Of a stretch of 64,000 nucleotides of DNA, positions 7,684 to 15,469 are shown piece by piece (position 1 is the stretch's first letter; every line of letters starts with the position of its first letter). A program made the translations under genes and the position numbers. This DNA comes from Roseofilum reptotaenium CS-1145. GTDB lineage: Bacteria; Cyanobacteriota; Cyanobacteriia; Cyanobacteriales; Desertifilaceae. The DNA is taken from the NCBI RefSeq assembly GCF_028330985.1, contig NZ_JAQMUE010000112.1, positions 1 through 64,000 of the forward strand. Direction: 5' to 3'. The notes beneath the pieces were generated by a model. It was not told the DNA's origin. It worked only from the letters and a program-made list of their open reading frames with translations, and ran no database searches.

Positions 7684-8337
7684 TTGACTGTCAAACGCAC
7701 CGATACGAACCAAGTTTTACGAGTCCTGCCGATTATCGTTGGCGTAATTGGGGGAACGCTGTTAATGGTGAATCGGCTATTCACGCCGGAATTAACGCCT
7801 TCCCAAGGCCGTTCTGATGTAGTAGGCGTGATGATTAGCGCCCTACTAATTTTAACCGGATTACTCTGGCAGCAGATTCAACCTGTGCCTCCAGAGCGGG
7901 TGCAATTAATTGGGGAAGAAGGCTTTGAATTGTCTGCTGAGTTACCCGATTTTGTCAAAGTTGAGTTAGCTTGGGCTTCCCAATTATTGCTCACGAATAC
8001 GGCCGGGCGATCGCTGGTAATTTATTATCAAGGTCAAGTACTGCTGCGCCGAGGTATTTTAGGCCCAAAGTCTGAGGTTAAACCCGGCCCCATTGTGCAA
8101 CGGGTTCTCGATAAAGGTAAACCGGTTTATTTAGTCAATCTCAATATTTATCCGGGCAAAATTGAATTTGATTATTTACCTGAGAACACACAAGGGGTAA
8201 TTTGTCAACCCTTAGGAGAAAATGGCGTGATGATCTTAGGCGCGAATGCACCGCGCAGTTATACGAAGCAAGATGAAGTTTGGATTGCTGGAATTGCTGA
8301 TAAAATTGGCAATTCCTTAATGGGTAATAGGGAATAG
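7684..8337 (+). CDS. Cofactor assembly of complex C subunit B-like protein (CCB2/CCB4 type)
   Basis: A 217-residue membrane protein with two N-terminal helices (VLRVLPIIVGVIGGTLLMV and VVGVMISALLILTGLLW) and a soluble remainder that includes ERVQLIGEEGFEL and a GVMILGANAPRSYTKQDE tail. This matches the CCB2/CCB4 family (PF11152), needed to attach heme ci covalently to cytochrome b6 of the b6f complex on the lumen-opposite side of the thylakoid. The start is TTG at 7684. No ATG or GTG lies further upstream in frame before the palindrome. The gene stands alone. Confidence 0.75.
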   Translation: MTVKRTDTNQVLRVLPIIVGVIGGTLLMVNRLFTPELTPSQGRSDVVGVMISALLILTGLLWQQIQPVPPERVQLIGEEGFELSAELPDFVKVELAWASQLLLTNTAGRSLVIYYQGQVLLRRGILGPKSEVKPGPIVQRVLDKGKPVYLVNLNIYPGKIEFDYLPENTQGVICQPLGENGVMILGANAPRSYTKQDEVWIAGIADKIGNSLMGNRE

Positions 8338-8397
8338 GTAATACACTATAGTAAACATAATGGTCATGCGCCAGCAAAAGCGTGAGAGTTGCACCAA

Positions 8398-8610
8398 TTA
8401 TGTTTTAGCGCGATCGCCGATGGAGTTAATAGAGAATTTTTGGCGGACTGGTGCAACAGGAAGATCTTTACCCTTTTCTTGATAATCTTCTTTAACCAAT
8501 TCCCAAGCTAATTTTAACTCCTCTAAAGCTTCGGGGGGAGTATCACCAAAGGCTTAAATATTAGGATATATTTCAATTCTACTTACTGTAGGGGCTTGCA
8601 TATTTTTCGC
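8398..8610 (-). pseudogene. Decayed HicB-like antitoxin
   Basis: The minus strand encodes IEIYPNI, then an in-frame stop, then AFGDTPPEALEELKLAWELV and KEDYQEKGKDLPVAP, ending at TAA (8400-8398). GDTPEEAL..L..AWELVKEDY..G..LPVAP is the end of the HicB-type (UPF0150) partial RNase H-fold antitoxin. The middle of the domain is missing between YPNI and AFGD, and a stop codon interrupts the frame. No HicA toxin is recognisable beside it. Confidence 0.65.
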
Positions 8611-8615
8611 CCCTA

Positions 8616-10019
8616 CTATCCGTCTAAATCTCCTTCCATGACTAGGGCGATCGCCTGTTTGGTGTTTTCTTGGAACTCCCGGATATTCACCCGATTCAAG
8701 AGCCAGGTAGCGGAGATCAAGCCCCCTGCTTGCACTACAAACACCAAGCCGTAGGACAAGACTGGCTCAGAAAACAAGACTTTTCCCAGATCTAGCACAG
8801 CTCCTCCTAACACCGTTGCGCCTCCTCGTGCCATTGCCTGGGCTAAACCCCAAGCGCCGATAAACGTTCCCGCTGTTTCGGCAGCCGTTAAATCCAGCAT
8901 TAAACCCACTGCTCCAGCAGTTAACACTCCAGAGCTTAACCCAAATAGAAATAGGCTCAACATGAGGGCTTGAGGATTGCCGGTAAACCCAGAACATAAG
9001 AGGAATCCCGAACAAAATGCTGTTGCTACACAGCCGCTAAAACAGGTGCGTTGTTTGCCTAAGTGAGGGGTAATTAAAAAACCGGTTGAAGCAATACCGA
9101 TCAAAGTTCCCATACCAAAAAAGGCATTGAGTCGAGCCGTTTCTGAAATTTTCATCTGGAACACTTCCCCTCCGTAGGGTTCCAAGACGGGATCTTGCAT
9201 AAACAAGCTAATGCTCATGAACAGGAGAAAGGTGAAGAAAATCCCAGTTTGGCGACTGGCAGTGAGGATTTTTAAGGCATTGCCCAAGGTAATTTGATCT
9301 TCTCGGTTCGCGGCACTGGAGCGATCGCCATAAAGCGAGTATTTTTTCTCGATCCCTAGGGTTCCGACAACGGTCAGCACGCACACTAAAGCTGGCACAA
9401 TAATAAACAAACGATTAATCGATGCTTGCAGGGCTTCAGGAGGAGCATCTAAGCCTAACTGTTTTAATAAGCTACTACTAATAATCGCCCCAACCACAAT
9501 ACCCACCATCAACATTGACCAGACAATACTGACCAATTGCGATCGATTTCGGTCATCAGAGACATCAAATAATAGGGCAGCAAACGGCGTAGAACTGGCA
9601 CTTAAGGCTAATCCATAGAAAACAAAGACGAGCGCCAACAAAGCCGCCCAAGTGTAGGTAGGGAGAGTCCATCCCAGGGTAGCGGCACTATTTCCCAGTT
9701 GCCAAACCACTTGCATGGCAATAAATGAAGTGGTGGTAAATAGCAGAGTTCCCATCCAAACATAGCCTGTGCGATGGTAACCGGCTATTGGTTTCGCATC
9801 CGAGAGTTGGCCAAACCAGATGCGTGCAGGAGAAACAAACTGATGGGCGGCGATCGCCCCTGATGCAATCAAAGCGGGCACTTTCAGCTCATCAATCATC
9901 ACCCGATTAATCACACCCAACGTGAGCAGGGACATAATCCCTAAACCCATTTGAAAGAGTCCCAAACGGAACATGGTCAATAGATTAATTTGGGATTTCG
10001 ACTCACCTGTTGCCATCAT
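8616..10019 (-). CDS. BCD-family (PucC-type) MFS transporter
   Basis: A 467-residue membrane protein with about twelve hydrophobic helices. RLGLFQMGLGIMSLLTLGV at the start, RTGYVWMG and GLALSASSTPFAALLFDV fit the PucC/LhaA/BCD family (PF03209) of chlorophyll-binding-protein assembly transporters. In purple bacteria PucC helps antenna complexes assemble. The cyanobacterial members are thought to handle chlorophyll or chlorophyll proteins. I prefer the ATG at 10019 (MMATGES) because AAAGG lies 9 bases before it. An upstream ATG at 10052 adds 11 basic residues. The gene stands alone, with the HicB relic behind it. Confidence 0.85.
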   Translation of the reverse strand: MMATGESKSQINLLTMFRLGLFQMGLGIMSLLTLGVINRVMIDELKVPALIASGAIAAHQFVSPARIWFGQLSDAKPIAGYHRTGYVWMGTLLFTTTSFIAMQVVWQLGNSAATLGWTLPTYTWAALLALVFVFYGLALSASSTPFAALLFDVSDDRNRSQLVSIVWSMLMVGIVVGAIISSSLLKQLGLDAPPEALQASINRLFIIVPALVCVLTVVGTLGIEKKYSLYGDRSSAANREDQITLGNALKILTASRQTGIFFTFLLFMSISLFMQDPVLEPYGGEVFQMKISETARLNAFFGMGTLIGIASTGFLITPHLGKQRTCFSGCVATAFCSGFLLCSGFTGNPQALMLSLFLFGLSSGVLTAGAVGLMLDLTAAETAGTFIGAWGLAQAMARGGATVLGGAVLDLGKVLFSEPVLSYGLVFVVQAGGLISATWLLNRVNIREFQENTKQAIALVMEGDLDG

Positions 10020-10272
10020 ACGGGTTGACCTTTTAAACCTTAAGACTTTCAATCGGGTACAAACATGTTAGAAGCTATGCCAATGAGCGCCGAGGGACAC
10101 TTAGGTTAGTTCTCCTATGCTTAGGATACAAAATTTCGGCACTGTGCGATGCCTTTTGTTCTCCAGAGGATTCCCGATGATGAACAATTAGACTGGGGGG
10201 GATGCGGGGGCAAGTTCTGCAACTCATCAGCAGATCAATCCATCACCTTTATCAACCCGCACTCCGAATCGC

Positions 10273-10920
10273 TTAATTATAAGTGTTCATTGCCGTGCCC
10301 CGTAATTGGGTCATCCAATGATCGATGCCTTCCACATTCAGGCGATAACTGAGGGGATGGGCAATCAGATAAGCCGTACTATCAAATAACTTCTTAATTT
10401 CCACTAACCCGTTTTCCTTTAAGGTTTTGCCCGTAGAGACTAAATCGACGATTGCCTCTGACATATCAGTAATCGGACCGAGTTCTACTGAACCATACAA
10501 CGGGATAATCTCCACCGGTAAGTCTAAACCATGAAAGTATTCCCTGGCACAATTGACTGATTTAGACGCAACTCGGCAATGGGCCGGTAAATCGAGTACA
10601 TCTTGATAAGGACTCGACTGTTTCACTGCCACAGACATGCGGCAATAGCCAAAACCGAGATTGGCAAGTTGGGCAACGGCTGATTTCTTTTCGCGCAGTA
10701 CATCATAGCCCACAATACCCAATTGGGCTTGTCCATATTCGACATAAACGGGCACATCTTGGGCACGAACCAATAGCCCTTTCATTGTTCCCGTCGGATC
10801 GACAATTTGCAGTTGACGGTTACTGGAGTCCAGAAAGGCACTAAAATCGAGGCCGACTTGCTGGAGCAGTTGAATCGTTTCTTTGAGTAATGCCCCTTTG
10901 GGGATGGCAACGGTAAGCAT
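10273..10920 (-). CDS. hisG: ATP phosphoribosyltransferase HisG, short form
   Basis: First enzyme of histidine biosynthesis: joins PRPP to ATP. The 215-residue length and sequence ([11 protein letters not shown] at the start, [36 protein letters not shown] with the PRPP-binding region) match the short-form HisG, which lacks the C-terminal regulatory domain and needs HisZ as partner. hisZ is not in this window. The gene is single and transcribed toward the PucC-type gene. A 13-base run of mixed G and T precedes its ATG. Confidence 0.93.
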   Translation of the reverse strand: MLTVAIPKGALLKETIQLLQQVGLDFSAFLDSSNRQLQIVDPTGTMKGLLVRAQDVPVYVEYGQAQLGIVGYDVLREKKSAVAQLANLGFGYCRMSVAVKQSSPYQDVLDLPAHCRVASKSVNCAREYFHGLDLPVEIIPLYGSVELGPITDMSEAIVDLVSTGKTLKENGLVEIKKLFDSTAYLIAHPLSYRLNVEGIDHWMTQLRGTAMNTYN

Positions 10921-11077
10921 GGTTGGGTTTGGGGGAATGGGGGAGTGGGAGGATAAGACCCTATTGCCTCATTCTCCATATCTCCGTGTCTGAGCAGTTT
11001 ACCATCTATCCTACACACGCTAGAAGCCTAGGGATTAAACCCTATAAGAACGAGCGATCGCCTCCCCCGCCATTCCA

Positions 11078-11088
11078 GCGCGAAGCGC
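11078..11088. repeat. Palindrome GCGC-GAA-GCGC
   Basis: A member of the dispersed palindrome family, lying in the mutL leader. Confidence 0.5.
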
Positions 11089-11128
11089 CATATGCGAAAA
11101 TGGGGAAGGTGTTTAGATTCCCCGATCC

Positions 11129-12811
11129 ATTATCGATTCTCCTGTCCCTACTATCCAATCCTTACCGCCAGATGTGGTACATCGGATCGCTGCGGGTGAG
11201 GTGATTGACTCGATCTCCGCCGTGGTTCGAGAATTAGTGGAAAATGCCCTTGATGCGGGTGCGACGCGCCTGGAAATCGAGATTTGGCCGCGACAATGGC
11301 GTGTCAGAGTGGCTGATAATGGTCAAGGAATGAATCGAGAAGATCTCATTCAAGCCGCGCGATCGCATACGACCAGTAAAATTCATACCATTACCGATCT
11401 CGATCGCATTACCAGTTTAGGCTTTCGCGGTGAAGCGCTCCATAGTTTAGCCCAACTTTCCCAACTGGAAATCTGGAGTCGGGGCAGTGCAGGGGAAGGA
11501 TGGCAGGTAAAGTATAACGCTTTGGGGGAACCGGATATCATTGATGCGGTGGCGATCGCCCCTGGTACAATCGTAGAGATTTCCCATCTATTTGAAACTT
11601 GGGCGCTCCGTCGTCAAGGGTTTCCCTCTCCTCCCCAACAACTGCGAGCCATTCAAACCCTCATTCAAGATATTGCCCTCTGTCATCCTCATATTGCCTG
11701 GAAAGTCAGCCAAGACTCGCGCCCCTGGTTTACCATTAGTCCAGGCAAAAATGCCCAATCCATTCTGCCCCAACTGCTGCGGGATGTACAGGTGAACGAT
11801 CTCTGCTTTCGGGAAATTGCCCTAGAGCAGGAGGGACTGAATCCAGAATCAGATAACTTAGAATTAGTCTTAGGCTTACCCGATCGCTGTCATCGCGGTA
11901 AACCCGATTGGGTGAAAATTTCCGTTAATGGGCGTTTGGTGCAATGTCCGGAACTGGAAAATACGGCGATCGCCGCCATGAGTCGCACCGTACCCAACAA
12001 ACGCTACCCGGTGTGCTTTCTCCATTTGCATCTTTCTTGCGATCGTATTGACTGGAACCGTCATCCTGCTAAATCTCAAATCTATCTGCACCCCCTCAAA
12101 CCGCTCCAAGAAGCCGTGCAACAAGCTATTTCTGATGCTCTAAAGCTCAGTGATATTACCTTGCCTCAAGCCGTCCACCAAGAGCGAGTCGGCCGACTGC
12201 TCAAAGCCTCGGAAAAGTCTGGTTCCTATCAAGTTTCGCCAAAATCCAATGCCCCCACGCCTTTAGAACTCAAGGCAGTTGCTCAAGTGCGCCAAACCTA
12301 TATTGTCGCAGAGCATCCAGGAGGACTGTGGTTAGTCGAGCAACATATTGCCCATGAGCGGATTTTATACGAGGAATTGTGCGATCGCTGGCAACTCGTT
12401 CCCCTCGATCCCCCCATCATCCTCAACCACCTCACCCCCAAAGAAATCGAACAACTCATCCGTATCGGTTTAGACGTAGACCCCTTTGGCGAAGGTCTGC
12501 ACGCCATTCGTAACGCTCCCCAACTCCTCCAACAACGGGAGGATTGCGCCGAAGCCCTGCGGGAACTTGCCGCCGGAGGCGACCTAGAAACAGCTCAAGT
12601 TGCTACAGCCTGCCGCAGTGCCATCCGCAACGGTACCCCCCTGAGCATACCGGAAATGCAAGATATCTTAGATCGGTGGCAAAGAACCCGCAATCCCCAC
12701 ACCTGCCCCCATGGTCGCCCCATATACCTGTCTCTAGAGGAAACCTCCCTAGCCCGATTTTTCCGCCGCCATTGGGTGATTGGTAAAAGTCATGGGATTC
12801 AGGAACGTTAA
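11129..12811 (+). CDS. mutL: DNA mismatch repair protein MutL
   Basis: A GHKL ATPase that links mismatch recognition to strand removal. Seen: RIAAGEVIDS, ELVENALDAGA (ATP-binding motif I), DNGQGM, TSKI and GFRGEAL in order, then the dimerisation domain with endonuclease-type motifs EQHIAHERILYE (the usual first Asp is Glu), ACRSAIR and CPHGRP. The first standard start, GTG at 11174, would begin at VVHRIAAGE and cut off the conserved SLPPDVVHRI segment. The open frame runs up to a TAG at 11114-11116 and holds no ATG, GTG or TTG before 11174. Possible starts are ATT at 11129 (placed here) or ATT at 11117, which has GGGGAAGG 7 bases before it. The length from 11129 is about 560 residues, normal for the family. 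Confidence 0.85.
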   Translation: MIDSPVPTIQSLPPDVVHRIAAGEVIDSISAVVRELVENALDAGATRLEIEIWPRQWRVRVADNGQGMNREDLIQAARSHTTSKIHTITDLDRITSLGFRGEALHSLAQLSQLEIWSRGSAGEGWQVKYNALGEPDIIDAVAIAPGTIVEISHLFETWALRRQGFPSPPQQLRAIQTLIQDIALCHPHIAWKVSQDSRPWFTISPGKNAQSILPQLLRDVQVNDLCFREIALEQEGLNPESDNLELVLGLPDRCHRGKPDWVKISVNGRLVQCPELENTAIAAMSRTVPNKRYPVCFLHLHLSCDRIDWNRHPAKSQIYLHPLKPLQEAVQQAISDALKLSDITLPQAVHQERVGRLLKASEKSGSYQVSPKSNAPTPLELKAVAQVRQTYIVAEHPGGLWLVEQHIAHERILYEELCDRWQLVPLDPPIILNHLTPKEIEQLIRIGLDVDPFGEGLHAIRNAPQLLQQREDCAEALRELAAGGDLETAQVATACRSAIRNGTPLSIPEMQDILDRWQRTRNPHTCPHGRPIYLSLEETSLARFFRRHWVIGKSHGIQER

Positions 12812-12933
12812 GAATTACACTAAAATTGAGGCGATCGCACTGGAATTCCTCTATTTTTAGGCAAAATGGCCTACCATAGTTCATAACGCAACAGTTTTAA
12901 CTGAGAATCCCTACAAAAAAAGGAGAACCGATC

Positions 12934-13716
12934 ATGGTAGCGATTATTGCACCCGATGACCGAGATGCCATCTTATTGGGAACAGCAGACAATGATGAAA
13001 TCCTAGGAAAAGAAGGAAATGACTACTTGTTTGGTTTAGAAGGAAATGATTGTTTAACTGGTTCAGGGGGACGAGATTTACTCAGTGGTAATACCGGTAA
13101 TGATTCGATTATCGGTGGTGAGGGTAACGATCTCTGTTATGGCGGACAAAATGATGATCTTATCAGTGGCAATGATGGGAATGATTTTCTCTATGGAGAT
13201 TTGGGCAATGATATCCTAAATGGCGATCGCGGCAATGATTACTTTTTTGGCGGTGAAGGGAACGATACTATTCAAGGGGGTGATGGGAATGATTTGATTT
13301 TAGGGGGTCAAGGAGATGATTCGCTAACCGGAGGTGCAGGTAATGATTTTATCTGGGGTGGACAAAGTATAATCAACGATATGATTGATGGAGGAGAAGG
13401 GAATGATACCCTCAGTGGCGATCGCGGTGGCGGAATTTTGAGTGGGGGGCCAGGCGCTGATGTTTATATTTTACGGGCTTCTCTAGCAACCGATCCGAGA
13501 AATAGACCCCTGATTTCTGGTTATCAAGAAACTGATGTGATTGGTTTAGCAGGAATTAGTGTTAATGATGTTGCAGTCACCCGAACCGGTCGTTTTGAAG
13601 CCAGAATCGATCAAATTAGCACAGGTGCAGTGATTGCTTCAATCTATGGTATCGATTCGAGTTTAATCTTCAACAACCAAGTGAGATTTCTAGAAGTGGA
13701 TGTGGGATTGATTTGA
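12934..13716 (+). CDS. RTX-type calcium-binding repeat protein
   Basis: A 260-residue protein of glycine-aspartate nonapeptides (GGxGxDxUx) from about residue 18 to 180, for example GNDYLFG, GGEGND and GDRGND, followed by a non-repetitive C-terminal domain (ADVYILRASLATD to the end). Such repeats bind calcium in a parallel beta-roll. These proteins are usually exported without a cleaved signal by a type I system that reads the C-terminus. There are no export genes nearby. Two of the repeats carry Cys in or beside the hydrophobic position (GNDCLTG, GNDLCYGG), as in the larger paralogue downstream. The start codon follows a good ribosome site, AAAGGAG. Confidence 0.85.
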   Translation: MVAIIAPDDRDAILLGTADNDEILGKEGNDYLFGLEGNDCLTGSGGRDLLSGNTGNDSIIGGEGNDLCYGGQNDDLISGNDGNDFLYGDLGNDILNGDRGNDYFFGGEGNDTIQGGDGNDLILGGQGDDSLTGGAGNDFIWGGQSIINDMIDGGEGNDTLSGDRGGGILSGGPGADVYILRASLATDPRNRPLISGYQETDVIGLAGISVNDVAVTRTGRFEARIDQISTGAVIASIYGIDSSLIFNNQVRFLEVDVGLI

Positions 13717-14033
13717 TAGTTCTAAAAAAGTAGAGTTCACAATAAAATTCTTTGATCAAAGAAAATTCACTGGACTGATTTTCTACGATCTACCGATTTG
13801 AACTGCTCAAATCGGAAATGTATATCGGCTGATTAGAAGTTTTTTAATAAAATCCGTAATCCGAAAAAGTGAAGTTGTAGGAGGGGTATCGACATAACTT
13901 AAAGTGATGTCCCGTTAAACGCGACTAGCTAGGTGTATGTATGCTCTTATTCTCCCCTCCAAATCACCAACGCCAATCAACTAAAATAATACCAAAATCA
14001 AACCTCTGTGTTGGTCTGGAAGAAACAAACAAT
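13717..14033. other. Intergenic region with two inverted repeats
   Basis: No gene seen. It holds a perfect 16-bp palindrome centred on TTTGATCAAA (13748-13763) and a 9-bp stem CCGATTTGA / TCAAATCGG with a 5-base loop (13793-13815). Neither has a following T-run. A frame from 13941 joins the kinase but lacks family sequence before 14034. Confidence 0.5.
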
Positions 14034-15347
14034 ATGGTGTGGCAAACGGGACATCAACTCCAAGATGGTCAATATACGATCGCAAGGAAACTCGGTGAAG
14101 GCGGATTTGGGATCACCTATCTTGCCCAAACCCAAACCGGCGACAATGTGGTGATTAAAACGCTCAACGAGAAGATCCGCAATCACAAAAACTTCGAGAA
14201 ATGTCAGCAAGACTTTCTCAATGAAGCTCTATGGATTGCCAAATCGTCCCATCCCCATATTGTTCGCGTTGAAGAGTTGATCCAGGAAGATCACTTATGG
14301 TGTATCGTACTAGAGTACATTGAAGGAACCAATTTGGGTACTCTAGTAGATACTGAAGGAGCCTTACCTGAAGCCGAAGCCCTCCACTATATCCAACAAA
14401 TTGGGGATGCTCTGAATACCGTCCATCATCAAGGGTTTTTGCATCGGGATATCAAACCGCTAAATATTTTACGGCGCAAGGGTGAAGCTTCAACCACACT
14501 CATCGACTTTGGCATGGCTCGTAAATTTATGCCTAATTTAGTTCAAGGTCATACCACCTATGTGAGTCGAGGCTTTGCGCCCATAGAACAGTATGACTGG
14601 CAATCCTTTCGGGGCCCTTACACCGATGTCTACGCGTTAGCAGCGACCCTCTATGCACTGTTAACTGAAGAAGTGCCAGAGTCGGCAACTAACCGCGATC
14701 GCCACGTGGCTCGCAAGCAAAGCGATCCCCTCATTCCTCCCCAGGAAATTAATCCAGTAATTAGCGATCGCATCAATACCGCTATCTTAGCCGGCATGGC
14801 CCTCGAACCTGAAGACCGGCCCCAGTCTATCGAACAATGGTTTGATCTATTGGGAATTGTCCTCATTTCCCCTCCTTGGCAAGCCCCCCCTCCCATCAAT
14901 GATACCGAGCGTAAATGGAGTTCTGCGGTAGGCATGGACTATAGTACTTTAGAACAACTCCTCGCTGCTGGAGACTGGCAGGGGGCTGATCGCCAAACCG
15001 ACCAGATTTTGCTCGAAATCAGCGATCGCACCTTAGAAGGCAGCCTTACGGAAGAGGAAGTAAAATACCTCCCCGGTCGAGATTTGCGAACCCTTGACCG
15101 CTTATGGGTGCATTATAGTAACGGTCACTTTGGGTTGAGTGTCCAAAACCGCATTTGGCGGTCTTTAGACAAAAACTACGAAGAATTCGGCGATCGCGTC
15201 GGTTGGCGATCGCCCGACCATTCGTGGTTAGCCTACGTCAAGCTTACCTTCAATCTTGGCGCTCCCCAGGGCCATCTTCCCACTTGGGGAAGACGGGGGC
15301 GCTTATGGCCCTACCTAGGATCGCGACTCAAGCGCTGTGGACTATAG
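14034..15347 (+). CDS. Serine/threonine protein kinase with C-terminal GUN4 domain
   Basis: A 437-residue protein. Residues 14-275 are a Hanks-type kinase: glycine loop KLGEGGFGITY (19-29), catalytic Lys42 in VVIK, HRDIKPLNIL (137-146) with Asp139, DFG (158-160) and FAPIEQY in the activation segment. Residues 301-437 form a GUN4 domain (MDYSTLEQLLAAGDW at its start, RIWRSLDKNYEEFGDRVGW, then the GHLP segment). GUN4 proteins bind porphyrins and stimulate Mg-chelatase. This fusion is known in cyanobacteria but its substrate is not. A porphyrin-sensing kinase is an inference. GGAAG precedes the ATG at 14034. An in-frame ATG at 13941 lacks family sequence. It has no transmembrane segment. Confidence 0.88.
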   Translation: MVWQTGHQLQDGQYTIARKLGEGGFGITYLAQTQTGDNVVIKTLNEKIRNHKNFEKCQQDFLNEALWIAKSSHPHIVRVEELIQEDHLWCIVLEYIEGTNLGTLVDTEGALPEAEALHYIQQIGDALNTVHHQGFLHRDIKPLNILRRKGEASTTLIDFGMARKFMPNLVQGHTTYVSRGFAPIEQYDWQSFRGPYTDVYALAATLYALLTEEVPESATNRDRHVARKQSDPLIPPQEINPVISDRINTAILAGMALEPEDRPQSIEQWFDLLGIVLISPPWQAPPPINDTERKWSSAVGMDYSTLEQLLAAGDWQGADRQTDQILLEISDRTLEGSLTEEEVKYLPGRDLRTLDRLWVHYSNGHFGLSVQNRIWRSLDKNYEEFGDRVGWRSPDHSWLAYVKLTFNLGAPQGHLPTWGRRGRLWPYLGSRLKRCGL

Positions 15348-15358
15348 CGCTATGCGCT
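15346..15358. repeat. Palindrome AGCGC-TAT-GCGCT
   Basis: A dispersed short palindrome beginning within the stop codon of the GUN4 kinase gene. A half copy (CAGCGCTATA) recurs near 15437. Confidence 0.55.
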
Positions 15359-15469
15359 GGTAATCGGTAATCGAAGTAAATCAGTGAATCATTTTTAGAT
15401 TGCTCACTGATTTACACCGACTCACTGAAATTTCCCAGCGCTATATACACAGAATCAGGAGAATTAATT

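Noticed and set aside
10149-10352. A 67-codon plus-strand frame overlapping the hisG end
   Set aside because: It overlaps hisG coding in the opposite sense and has no protein-like features.
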